The position numbers and the translations under genes were made by a program. The notes below the pieces were generated by a model. The model was not told the origin of the DNA. It was given only the letters and a program-made list of their open reading frames with translations, and searched no databases. DNA of 10,740 bases from Hyphomicrobiales bacterium. Lineage in GTDB: Bacteria > Pseudomonadota > Alphaproteobacteria > Rhizobiales > Aestuariivirgaceae. Shown here one piece after another: positions 1-6,973 of this stretch. Location: positions 1 to 10,740 of the forward strand of contig JALWJW010000363.1 in assembly GCA_026996935.1 (NCBI GenBank), in the 5' to 3' direction. Numbering within the stretch: the first letter of the stretch is position 1; each line of letters opens with the position of its first letter.

Positions 1-983
1 TTTACAGGGTAATGGTCTGATCCGATACTATTGCCGAGATAAGATTTTTTCAGCACTTTAATTTTTGGTGAGATAAAAATATGGTCAATTGCCAGTTGTG
101 GCAGTCCGATATATGACGGCCAAGTCGGTTTGGCAGTAATGCGTTTCAGCTTTGTGTACATGGCAAATTTGTTCAATGTGCGTGAAAACGGGGTAGAGTT
201 AAAGTCTCCCATTACAATTTTCAAACCTTTGACCATATCAACCCGCTTTGACAATGCCACGATCTGGCGCCAATGAGCCTGATAATGTGGTGGGCGAATT
301 GTATGAACGGCAAACAGGTTCAAGCCACCTAATTCTTTGCCAAAAGTAACACGAATATATGGAGGTCCATTCCAGCGGGTTTGCACTTTCTGGTCGACAA
401 AAGGTATTTTTGACAAGATTGCAGCGTGGCAATAATGAATTTCGCGACAATCAACCCGATAAGGGTATTTTGCAGCCAAGGCATCGACCAAGTCTATTTT
501 TTCTGATGAAATCTCCAAGATTGTGACGATGTCAGGGTCTTTGTCTTCAATTTCATCAACGACACCTTGCCAATTACCGTTTCCAATCCAGGAATTAAAC
601 GTCATGAGTTTGACTGCTTTAGTATTTGCTGGTGCAGTATAGCTGGCGTTTGCTTGCGGCGCGCGCTTTGCCATTACACCGACCCCAACCACTCCAACAA
701 TAGATAGAACAATGGCGGTGCGAAAATTCCATTTTGGCATGAAGAAGCCGGCTAAACACGCCCCACCCAGAATCATATAATGAAGCGCAAAGTGTGATGC
801 CATATCGAAGATTAAGAAAGCATGAGACAATGGTAGAGACATCATCGCCAAGCCGGCAACAATAACACCAAGCATACACAACGACTTGCCTGTGCTTAAT
901 TCTTCTTCATCGTCGTCTTTTTCTGCACCATCTTTGATTTGGTCTTCAGGTACATCTTTTGGTTGTTGGTCAGTCAAAACCAT
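1..983 (-). CDS. Membrane-anchored endonuclease/exonuclease/phosphatase (EEP) family protein, 3' end cut by window edge
   Basis: The frame is open from an ATG at 983 to the window edge, giving 327 codons with no stop, so the C-terminus is missing. An acidic N-terminus (residues 1-31, with a DDDEEE run) is followed by three hydrophobic segments at about 36-57, 62-82 and 88-104, then an EEP fold from about 122. Visible EEP landmarks are MTFN (N130), the metal-ligand Glu in LEIS (E157), AVHT (H227), GDFNSTP (259-265), IDH (299-301) and GSDHYPV (321-327). All the expected catalytic positions are therefore present. The last motif normally sits near the C-terminus, so little is probably missing. 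The family contains nucleases, phosphodiesterases and lipid phosphatases, and the substrate cannot be read from sequence. The topology places the catalytic domain after the third membrane segment, possibly periplasmic. A GGAG lies very close (2 bases) upstream of the ATG. The gene follows the GNAT gene after a 63-base gap and may be the last of a gatB-led unit. Confidence 0.85.
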   Translation of the reverse strand, partial: MVLTDQQPKDVPEDQIKDGAEKDDDEEELSTGKSLCMLGVIVAGLAMMSLPLSHAFLIFDMASHFALHYMILGGACLAGFFMPKWNFRTAIVLSIVGVVGVGVMAKRAPQANASYTAPANTKAVKLMTFNSWIGNGNWQGVVDEIEDKDPDIVTILEISSEKIDLVDALAAKYPYRVDCREIHYCHAAILSKIPFVDQKVQTRWNGPPYIRVTFGKELGGLNLFAVHTIRPPHYQAHWRQIVALSKRVDMVKGLKIVMGDFNSTPFSRTLNKFAMYTKLKRITAKPTWPSYIGLPQLAIDHIFISPKIKVLKKSYLGNSIGSDHYPV

Positions 984-1046
984 AACTCCAGAATCACTAT
1001 TCAAGCTGTATAGATACTGACACACTGTAACGAAAAAGCGACGGGG

Positions 1047-1505
1047 TCAAAACTGATATTTCATACCTTCGTGAGTATTGTTAAAACCAAGGCGTTTATA
1101 GAACCTGTGTGCATCGCTGCGCGACTTGTCTGTTGTCAGTTGAGCAATGCCACAGCCACGCCGCTTTGCCTGCTCAAGAGCAAATGTCATCATCTGCTGA
1201 CCGATGCCCTGCCCGCGCAGATAACTTTTAGTTCTGACTGCTTCAATCTGACAGCGCAGATTACCGCCACGCGAGAGATATGGAATATAGGTGACCTGAT
1301 AAGTACCAACAATTTCATCGTTTCGTTGGGCTACCCAAAGCTCATTATCCGGTGAGTTTTCAATTTTGGCAAAAGCGGCCTGATATTTTTTCAAACCCTC
1401 AAGGCCACTAACCTCTCTGGCTCTGCCCAACTTATCGTCGCTCAGTAAGTCTCGAATGGATTCTATATCGCTCTCACGTGCTAACCGCATTTTGAGTTCA
1501 GCCAT
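1047..1505 (-). CDS. GNAT-family N-acetyltransferase (152 aa)
   Basis: This is a complete single-domain GNAT protein, which would transfer an acetyl group from acetyl-CoA to an amine. The acetyl-CoA pyrophosphate loop is RGQGIG at residues 97-102, preceded by the beta4 segment QIEAVR. Motif B is DAHRFYKRLGF at about 131-141, and the C-terminus is HEGMKY. The pattern YLSRGGNLR...QIEAVR...TTDK...DAHRFY matches a widespread uncharacterised GNAT group as I recall it. Its substrate is unknown to me. The ATG at 1505 overlaps the end of the preceding GNAT gene by 8 bases (1498-1505, ATGGCTGA). An AAGGA lies about 8 bases upstream, inside the end of that gene, so translational coupling is likely. It is probably cytoplasmic, as no signal peptide or membrane segment is visible. 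Confidence 0.9.
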   Translation of the reverse strand: MAELKMRLARESDIESIRDLLSDDKLGRAREVSGLEGLKKYQAAFAKIENSPDNELWVAQRNDEIVGTYQVTYIPYLSRGGNLRCQIEAVRTKSYLRGQGIGQQMMTFALEQAKRRGCGIAQLTTDKSRSDAHRFYKRLGFNNTHEGMKYQF

Positions 1506-2013
1506 TATGCAAATCCTTTTCCATCACCAAAGCGGGTACATCAAAACGACCGCCACAGCATTCTGCCAGACCTGTTTGCTGAAAACCTAAATGTTTATAA
1601 AAGCCAATTGCCTGATGGTTTTCAATTCCAACCTCTAAGCTGATCGAGTTTGCAGATGAAAAATTGTCTAAAACAACGGTTAAAAGAGCTTTACCCGTAC
1701 CTTTGTTTTGCCCTTTTGGTAAAATGTAGAGTTTTGACAGCCAAATCACATTGTCTGGTTTCAGACGAGCCAAGGCGTGACCGACAATTTCAGGTGGGCC
1801 GTTATGCTGGCTAATCTCAGCGACCAGAAAACAACTGGTAGGATCTGCTATTTGGCGTTCGATAATATCGACATTATGCCATTTAACGGCAATTTCATCG
1901 AGCTTTTGCAATGTAAACACATTGGCGTAAGTTTCAGCCCAGGTCGACCTTAGCAAAGCGCTGACGATTTCTGCATCAGTGCTCTTGCCGGGTCGAACGT
2001 GGACTTTACTCAT
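1498..2013 (-). CDS. GNAT-family N-acetyltransferase (171 aa), RimI-like layout
   Basis: This is a second, clearly different GNAT protein. The acetyl-CoA loop is QNKGTG (102-107) in place of the commoner R/QxxGxG/A. It is preceded by LSKLYILP (92-99), the typical beta4 stretch, and followed by motif B, ENHQAIGFYKHLGF (131-144). The short N-terminal alpha1/alpha2 region (about 10-58) is variable, as expected for the substrate-binding part. A Cys-Cys-Gly-Gly stretch near 152-155 is unusual but may only be a loop. The ATG at 2013 lies 3 bases after the gatB stop codon and no strong Shine-Dalgarno is visible, so it may depend on ribosomes finishing gatB. The 3' end overlaps the next GNAT gene by 8 bases. 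The substrate (protein N-terminus, antibiotic or small amine) cannot be told from the sequence. Confidence 0.9.
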   Translation of the reverse strand: MSKVHVRPGKSTDAEIVSALLRSTWAETYANVFTLQKLDEIAVKWHNVDIIERQIADPTSCFLVAEISQHNGPPEIVGHALARLKPDNVIWLSKLYILPKGQNKGTGKALLTVVLDNFSSANSISLEVGIENHQAIGFYKHLGFQQTGLAECCGGRFDVPALVMEKDLHNG

Positions 2014-2016
2014 ATA

Positions 2017-3501
2017 TCAACTCAATTTTTTGCGTAGCAACTCATTTACCGCTTGCGGGTTGGCTTTGCCGCCTGAGGCTTTCATCACCTGGCCCACAAA
2101 CCAGCCAGCTAACGCTGGTTTTTCTTTTGCTTGAGCAACTTTATCAGGGTTAGCGGCCATGACTTCATCGATAATAGCTTCAATAGCACCTGTATCGGTG
2201 ACTTGTTTCATACCGCGCTCTTCAACAATCTGGTTCGGGTCACCACCATCTGTCCAAACAATCTCAAACAATTGTTTGCCGATTTTACCAGAAATGGTTT
2301 TGTCGGAAATCAAGTCAATAATAGCCCCAAGTTGGCTTGATGAAACCGGGCTGTCATCAATATCAACGCCTTCTTTATTTAAACGACCGAACAATTCGTT
2401 GATCACCCAGTTAGCCGCTGCTTTGCCATCGCGTCCATCTGCAACGTCTTCAAAGAACCGCGCAAACTTGGGTTCTGCAATCAAGACTTCAGCATCGTAA
2501 GCAGACAGGCCAAATTCGTTAACCAGACGGTCTTTCTTGGCATCTGGTAATTCTGGCAGTGATGATTCAATTTCATCAACCCATGATTGATCGAACTGTA
2601 AAGGAAGCAAATCAGGGTCTGGGAAATAACGATAATCGTGGGCTTCTTCTTTTGAGCGCATAGAACGCGTTTCGCCCTTTTTGGGATCATACAATCGGGT
2701 TTCCTGATCGATTGATCCACCATCTTCCAGAATATCAATTTGCCGGCGGGCTTCAAACTCAATAGCCTGACCCATGAAGCGAATCGAATTCATGTTCTTG
2801 ATTTCACAACGGGTGCCAAATTCTCCACCTGGTCTGCGCACTGATACGTTGACATCGGCGCGCATAGAGCCTTCTTCCATATTGCCATCACAAGTGCCTA
2901 AATAACGCATAATCGTACGCAGCTTTGACACATAAGCTTTTGCTTCATCGGCGCAACGAATATCTGGTTTGGACACAATTTCCATTAACGCCACACCAGA
3001 ACGGTTAAGATCAACAAAACTCATAGTTGGGTGCAAATCATGGATTGATTTACCCGCATCTTGCTCAAGGTGCAAACGCTCGATACCAATTTTGATGTTT
3101 TCTTCCGGTGTGGGGTTAATCGTGACAATCCCCTCACCGACGATTGGTTGTTTGAATTGTGAGATTTGATAGCCTTGTGGCAAATCAGGGTAAAAATAGT
3201 TTTTACGATCAAAGACGGAATAATTGTTGATTTGGGCTTTTAAACCAAGCCCCGTGCGGATTGCCTGTTCAACGCAATATTTATTAATTACCGGCAACAT
3301 GCCAGGCATAGCGGCATCAACCAAAGAAACATGATCGTTCGGCTCCCCGCCATATTCTGCTGATGCGCCAGAAAACAGTTTTGCTTTCGAGCTTACTTGC
3401 GCATGAACTTCAAGGCCAATGACCATTTCCCAATCGCCAGTGGCGCCCTGGATAAAGGTTTTGGGGTTTGGGGTGCGGGTATCTACTAATTCAGGTGTCA
3501 T
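2017..3501 (-). CDS. gatB: Aspartyl/glutamyl-tRNA(Asn/Gln) amidotransferase subunit B
   Basis: GatB is the tRNA-binding and kinase subunit of GatCAB, which converts misacylated Glu-tRNA(Gln) and Asp-tRNA(Asn) to the amidated forms using ammonia delivered from GatA. Recognisable stretches are TGDWEMVIGLEVHAQ (21-35), NYFYPDLPQGYQISQF (101-116), HLEQDAGKS (144-152), the signature-like VDLNRSGVALMEIVSKPD (163-180), RADVNVSVRRPGGEFGTRCE, and DYRYFPDPDLLPL. The C-terminal third is the helical/YqeY-type tRNA-binding tail, ending ASGGKANPQAVNELLRKKL. At 494 residues it is a normal full length. The N-terminus VDTRTPNPKTFIQGATGDWE is the usual alphaproteobacterial form and supports the ATG at 3501. 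The Shine-Dalgarno is weak (AAG in GTGTAAGATATG). gatA and gatC are not in the window. Two GNAT genes follow immediately. The upstream leader contains unusual inverted repeats, described separately. Confidence 0.98.
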   Translation of the reverse strand: MTPELVDTRTPNPKTFIQGATGDWEMVIGLEVHAQVSSKAKLFSGASAEYGGEPNDHVSLVDAAMPGMLPVINKYCVEQAIRTGLGLKAQINNYSVFDRKNYFYPDLPQGYQISQFKQPIVGEGIVTINPTPEENIKIGIERLHLEQDAGKSIHDLHPTMSFVDLNRSGVALMEIVSKPDIRCADEAKAYVSKLRTIMRYLGTCDGNMEEGSMRADVNVSVRRPGGEFGTRCEIKNMNSIRFMGQAIEFEARRQIDILEDGGSIDQETRLYDPKKGETRSMRSKEEAHDYRYFPDPDLLPLQFDQSWVDEIESSLPELPDAKKDRLVNEFGLSAYDAEVLIAEPKFARFFEDVADGRDGKAAANWVINELFGRLNKEGVDIDDSPVSSSQLGAIIDLISDKTISGKIGKQLFEIVWTDGGDPNQIVEERGMKQVTDTGAIEAIIDEVMAANPDKVAQAKEKPALAGWFVGQVMKASGGKANPQAVNELLRKKLS

Positions 3502-3536
3502 ATCTTACACTACGTCATTTTGCTGGATAAATATTT

Positions 3537-3591
3537 GAACCTGTGGTAAAACGAAACCACCTAATCTGCAAGTGGTGAAATAGGTTCGTTT
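3537..3591. promoter_or_regulatory. Interlocking inverted repeats in the gatB upstream region
   Basis: Several arms can pair in two mutually exclusive ways. In structure A, GAACCT (3537-3542) pairs with AGGTTC (3582-3587), enclosing GTGGT (3543-3547) with ACCAC (3556-3560). In structure B, AAACGAA (3549-3555) pairs with TTCGTTT (3585-3591), enclosing ACCAC (3556-3560) with a second GTGGT (3572-3576). The central ACCAC element is shared and can pair with only one partner. The block lies 36-90 bases upstream of the gatB start, and 125-179 bases before the divergent small gene. A perfect TTGACA hexamer on the plus strand (3590-3595) overlaps its right edge, but no good -10 follows at 17 bases. 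It could be an RNA switch in the gatB leader, a protein-binding site, or chance. Confidence 0.4.
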
Positions 3592-3715
3592 GACATTATC
3601 GGTATATGAATGATGGATGAATGGGGTTTTCAGGTTTGGTTCAGTTCGAATTGGTTAGTTTTATAGCCATTAGACAACACGTTTACATTACTCTTTATTG
3701 ACGGAACCAAGAAAA

Positions 3716-3913
3716 ATGAAAAAAATACTCGCTCTTACAATTATCTCAGCCTCGGCAATGGCATTTTCTTTTGCTGCATCTACTCCAGTTCAAGCAAATG
3801 CTGCCAATGAATATGCAAAGTCTTATTGTCAGTTTTATAAAAACAAAGCCAAGTGGACGGGTGACCCAATGTGGTGGCACCGGTATTATTCTTGCTTAAA
3901 GACTTATCGTTAA
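3716..3913 (+). CDS. Small secreted two-cysteine, Trp/Tyr-rich protein (65 aa), function unknown
   Basis: I chose the ATG at 3716 because it begins a clean signal peptide, MKKILALTIISASAMAF, and has GGAA (3703-3706) 9 bases upstream. An in-frame TTG at 3698 would add six charged or polar residues ahead of the signal and is unlikely. The predicted signal peptidase I site is after VQA (residue 27) or ANA (29), with an Ala-rich hydrophobic core before it. The mature peptide is about 36-38 residues and has just two cysteines (C38, C60), which suggests one disulfide in the periplasm. It is dense in aromatics: YCQFYKNK, then TGDPMWWHRYYSC. It also carries many Lys/Arg and few acidic residues, so it is basic. 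I cannot assign a function; similar short YC...WW..YY.C proteins may exist in Rhizobiales, but this is only an impression. It is the only plus-strand gene in the window, divergent from gatB and convergent with valS. Confidence 0.72.
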   Translation: MKKILALTIISASAMAFSFAASTPVQANAANEYAKSYCQFYKNKAKWTGDPMWWHRYYSCLKTYR

Positions 3914-3917
3914 GTCT
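3900..3917 (+). repeat. Hairpin overlapping the stop codon of the small secreted-protein gene
   Basis: AGACTTA (3900-3906) and TAAGTCT (3911-3917) form a perfect 7-bp stem with loop TCGT, and the TAA stop (3911-3913) is inside the right arm. No T-run follows, so it is not a classic terminator. It could protect the mRNA end or be incidental. Confidence 0.35.
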
Positions 3918-3956
3918 CACCAGCCAACTCAAATTCAAATCAGTTCTACGCAATAG

Positions 3957-3979
3957 ATACCGGTGCCAAGCACCGGTAT
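3957..3979. terminator. Strong hairpin between convergent genes, candidate two-way transcript end
   Basis: ATACCGGTGC (3957-3966) and GCACCGGTAT (3970-3979) make a perfect 10-bp, GC-rich stem with a 3-base loop. It lies 43 bases after the small gene's stop and 17 bases after the valS stop on the other strand. A TTTT (3987-3990) follows at a distance on the plus strand, and there is no clear T-run on the minus strand. Its position suits a bidirectional terminator or RNA-end stabiliser, but the missing U-tract leaves the terminator call uncertain. Confidence 0.5.
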
Positions 3980-3996
3980 TACGCGCTTTTGCCGTA

Positions 3997-6735
3997 CTAT
4001 GCTGTCGCTAAACGTTCTTTTGCTTCAATCACTTTTGCAGCGTGAGTTTTAAGGCTTTCCAACTTAGCTTTGGTTTCAGCAATTACTGCTTCTGGAGCTT
4101 TGGCCACAAAACCTTTGTTGGCCAAGCGACCTTCAATCGCACCGATCTCTTTATTAAGCTTTTCAAGCTCTTTTTCCAATCGAGCATTCTCTGCATCGAT
4201 GTCAATCATCCCCTTTAGAGGCAAACAGATTGTTGCTTCACCAAAGACGATTTGGGCAGAACCTTGTGGCACATACTCAGAAATTTGAAAATTTTCCAAA
4301 CGCGCAAGACGAATGATTTCATCTTCCCACTGATCGGCCAGGCGACGGCTTTCAGCATTGGCTTCAACCAATTCACAATCAACTTTTTTACCGGCTGGTA
4401 CATTCATTTCAGCACGTACAGAACGCACTTGCGTAATAAAACCGGTAACCCACTCAACTTGTTTATCAGCTTCTTCATCTTGCAAATCAAAATCAGGCCA
4501 GCTTTGGTCCATCAACCAACCATCACGAGCTTTGCCCTCACCTGCTGTTTGTTGCCAAAGTTCTTCAGTGATAAACGGCATCATTGGATGCAGCATGATG
4601 ATGATTTGATCGAGAACGAAGGCCACTGTTTGGCGGGTTTCCAAAATGGCTTGTTCATCATCGCCAAACAATGTTGATTTGATGAGCTCTAAATGCCAAT
4701 CACAGAAATTGTTCCACACAAAGCTATAAAGAGCGTTTGCAGCTTCATTGTAGCGGTGCTCATCTATGGCTGTTGCAACAGTGTTGGCAACTTTGGCTGT
4801 TTTTCCAAGCAATGAGCGGTTAAGCGGCAAGCGCGCGCCTTGCGGGTCAAACGCACCTAACCCAAAGCATTCGTTCATTTCACAAAACCGTGCGGCGTTC
4901 CAAAGTTTGGTGCCGAAATTGCGATAGCCTTCGATGCGTGAAACGGCCAATTTTATGTCGCGGCCCTGCCCTGCCATAGCGGCCAAGGTAAAGCGCAACG
5001 CATCAGCGCCAAATTCATCAACAAGTTCAATCGGGTCAATCACATTGCCTTTTGATTTAGACATTTTATCGCCATGTTCATCACGAACCAGCGCGTGGAT
5101 GTAAACCGTATCAAACGGTACTTTTGGCGTGCCGTCTTTGTCTTTCATGAAGTGCATGCCGAGCATCATCATGCGGGCCACCCAGAAGAAAATAATATCC
5201 AAGCCAGTTACGAGCACATTGGTTGGATAGAACTTTTCCAATTCTTTTGTGTTTTCTGGCCAGCCCAGCGTTGAGAAAGCCCAAAGCGCTGAGGAAAACC
5301 AAGTGTCCAACACGTCTTCGTCACGGCGCAGTTCAACCTCTTTGCCATAATGGGCTTTGGCAGCCTCTAAGGCTTCGGCTTCATTATCAGCAACGAAAAT
5401 TTCTTCATCGGGTCCATACCAAGCAGGAATTTGATGCCCCCACCACAGTTGGCGAGAAATACACCATGGCTGGATATTACGCATCCATTCAAAATAGGTT
5501 TTTGACCAGTTTTCAGGGACAAATTTGGTGGTGCCGTTTTCAACTGCTTCAATCGCTGGTCCTGCCAGCTTTTCAGCATTTACATACCATTGCGGTGTCA
5601 ACCACGGTTCAATGACCACGCCAGAGCGGTCACCATAGGGCACCTTATTAAGATGTGGCTCGATTTTTTCGAGCAATCCGGCATCTTCAAAGCGTTTCAC
5701 GATAATTTTACGCGCTTCAAAACGGTCTACGCCATGTAGTTTCATCGTTTCGGTCAGCTCATCGCTATCTGGCAATCCGTCCAAAAAGGCTTCATTGTCC
5801 TCAATGTCAATTTTAGCGTGCTTATCCAAAATATTGATCTGAGCCAAATCGCAGCGCTTACCCACTTCAAAGTCATTAAAGTCGTGGGCGGGTGTTATTT
5901 TAACTGCGCCTGATCCTTGTTCGGGATCAGCATAAGCATCTGCCACAATGGGAACACGGCGACCAACCAGCGGAAGTATGATGTGTTTACCAACCAAGTC
6001 TTTATAACGCTCATCATCTGGATGAACGGCAACGCCCGTATCACCCAACATGGTTTCTGGCCGCGTGGTGGCAACGGTGATGAATTTTCCGTCTTCGCCT
6101 TCAATTGGGTATTTAAAGTGCCAAAGGCTGCCTTCTTGTTCGGTTGGTTCTACTTCCAAATCTGAAATCGCGGTCAGCAATTTTGGATCCCAGTTTACAA
6201 GGCGCATATCTTTGTAAATCAGGCCTTCCTTGTGCAACTGAACAAAAACTTTGCGTACTGCATCAGACAAGCCTTCATCCATGGTAAAGCGTTCACGTGA
6301 CCAGTCACATGATGCACCAAGGCGGCGAAGCTGGCGGGTGATGGTGCCACCTGACTCTTCTTTCCATTGCCAAACGCGTTCAACAAATTTTTCGCGGCCC
6401 ATCTCCCAACGGGTGGGCTCACCTGCTTCCATCAATTGGCGTTCAACAACCATTTGCGTGGCAATGCCCGCGTGGTCGGTGCCAGGTTGCCATAAAACAT
6501 CTTTGCCTTTTAAGCGATTAAACCGACACAATATATCTTGAATAGACATATCAAGAGCATGACCAACGTGCAAAGAACCCGTCACATTAGGCGGTGGCAT
6601 GACAATGCAAAACGGTTCAGCATCGGGGCGCTGACCACTCTTAAAGGCACCAGTGTTTTCCCATTGTTCATAAAGTCGCTGTTCAACATCTTGCGGTTTA
6701 AAATGCTTTTCTAACATCGTGTCAACTTTTGGCAC
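3997..6735 (-). CDS. valS: Valyl-tRNA synthetase
   Basis: This class I synthetase charges tRNA(Val) with valine, using ATP, in the cytoplasm. The catalytic HIGH-type motif is HVGH (56-59) after PPPNVTGSL, and KMSKS is at 557-561. The CP1 editing domain shows TTRPET (223-228) and DTGVAVHP (232-239), the pocket that clears Thr-tRNA(Val). The anticodon-binding helical domain follows KMSKS, and the last ~70 residues form the ValS-specific coiled coil (LEKELEKLNKEIGAIEGRL). Length is 912 residues, close to the usual bacterial size. The start is ambiguous. The GTG at 6735 has AAGGG 11 bases upstream. The ATG at 6717 (residue 7) has no obvious Shine-Dalgarno but begins MLEKHF, resembling the MLEKTY start common in alphaproteobacteria, and would give 906 residues. 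A candidate promoter lies just upstream (6766-6794). popZ lies directly upstream, an order also known in Caulobacter. Confidence 0.97.
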   Translation of the reverse strand: MPKVDTMLEKHFKPQDVEQRLYEQWENTGAFKSGQRPDAEPFCIVMPPPNVTGSLHVGHALDMSIQDILCRFNRLKGKDVLWQPGTDHAGIATQMVVERQLMEAGEPTRWEMGREKFVERVWQWKEESGGTITRQLRRLGASCDWSRERFTMDEGLSDAVRKVFVQLHKEGLIYKDMRLVNWDPKLLTAISDLEVEPTEQEGSLWHFKYPIEGEDGKFITVATTRPETMLGDTGVAVHPDDERYKDLVGKHIILPLVGRRVPIVADAYADPEQGSGAVKITPAHDFNDFEVGKRCDLAQINILDKHAKIDIEDNEAFLDGLPDSDELTETMKLHGVDRFEARKIIVKRFEDAGLLEKIEPHLNKVPYGDRSGVVIEPWLTPQWYVNAEKLAGPAIEAVENGTTKFVPENWSKTYFEWMRNIQPWCISRQLWWGHQIPAWYGPDEEIFVADNEAEALEAAKAHYGKEVELRRDEDVLDTWFSSALWAFSTLGWPENTKELEKFYPTNVLVTGLDIIFFWVARMMMLGMHFMKDKDGTPKVPFDTVYIHALVRDEHGDKMSKSKGNVIDPIELVDEFGADALRFTLAAMAGQGRDIKLAVSRIEGYRNFGTKLWNAARFCEMNECFGLGAFDPQGARLPLNRSLLGKTAKVANTVATAIDEHRYNEAANALYSFVWNNFCDWHLELIKSTLFGDDEQAILETRQTVAFVLDQIIIMLHPMMPFITEELWQQTAGEGKARDGWLMDQSWPDFDLQDEEADKQVEWVTGFITQVRSVRAEMNVPAGKKVDCELVEANAESRRLADQWEDEIIRLARLENFQISEYVPQGSAQIVFGEATICLPLKGMIDIDAENARLEKELEKLNKEIGAIEGRLANKGFVAKAPEAVIAETKAKLESLKTHAAKVIEAKERLATA

Positions 6736-6765
6736 AATTGCGCCAACCCTTAAGTTTCAAAAATC

Positions 6766-6794
6766 ATTAGTGCGGTTTAAAGGTCTCTTATCAA
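6766..6794 (-). promoter_or_regulatory. Candidate sigma70-type promoter for valS
   Basis: Read on the minus strand, TTGATA (6794-6789; 5 of 6 to TTGACA) is followed by exactly 17 bases and then ACTAAT (6771-6766; 4 of 6 to TATAAT). The expected transcription start is near 6759, leaving a leader of about 24 bases to the GTG or 42 to the ATG. This suggests valS can be transcribed separately from popZ. The evidence is pattern matching only. Confidence 0.4.
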
Positions 6795-6973
6795 TCTTGC
6801 AAGGCTTTGAGCGCTGGCGGTTGGCTTTTGACTTAAAAACTTTGGACAAAAAAGAGATTATGGTCGCTCGTCACACAATAAACTTAGGTCCAGAGACTTT
6901 AGCCACTTTCATAATATGCACCATAGTAAGGCGTAAATGATGAGATGATGATAGAGTGAGTTGACTAAATAGC

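Noticed and set aside
238..879. Two minus-strand frames (238-450 and 619-879) as separate small genes.
   Set aside because: Both are out of frame inside the continuous EEP-family frame that runs from 983 to the window edge.
3590..3618. TTGACA at 3590-3595 as a full promoter for the small plus-strand gene.
   Set aside because: The -35 is perfect but the hexamer 17 bases downstream (ATGGAT) is a poor -10 match, so I mention it only with the inverted-repeat block.
4252..4677. 141-codon open frame on the plus strand opposite valS, and similar long antisense frames opposite gatB, popZ and the PCMT-like gene.
   Set aside because: They lie wholly inside well-supported genes, have no family features and look like codon-bias shadows.
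6719..6940. 73-codon plus-strand frame in the gap between popZ and valS.
   Set aside because: It begins inside valS, has no convincing ribosome-binding site or protein-like features, and runs through the candidate valS promoter.
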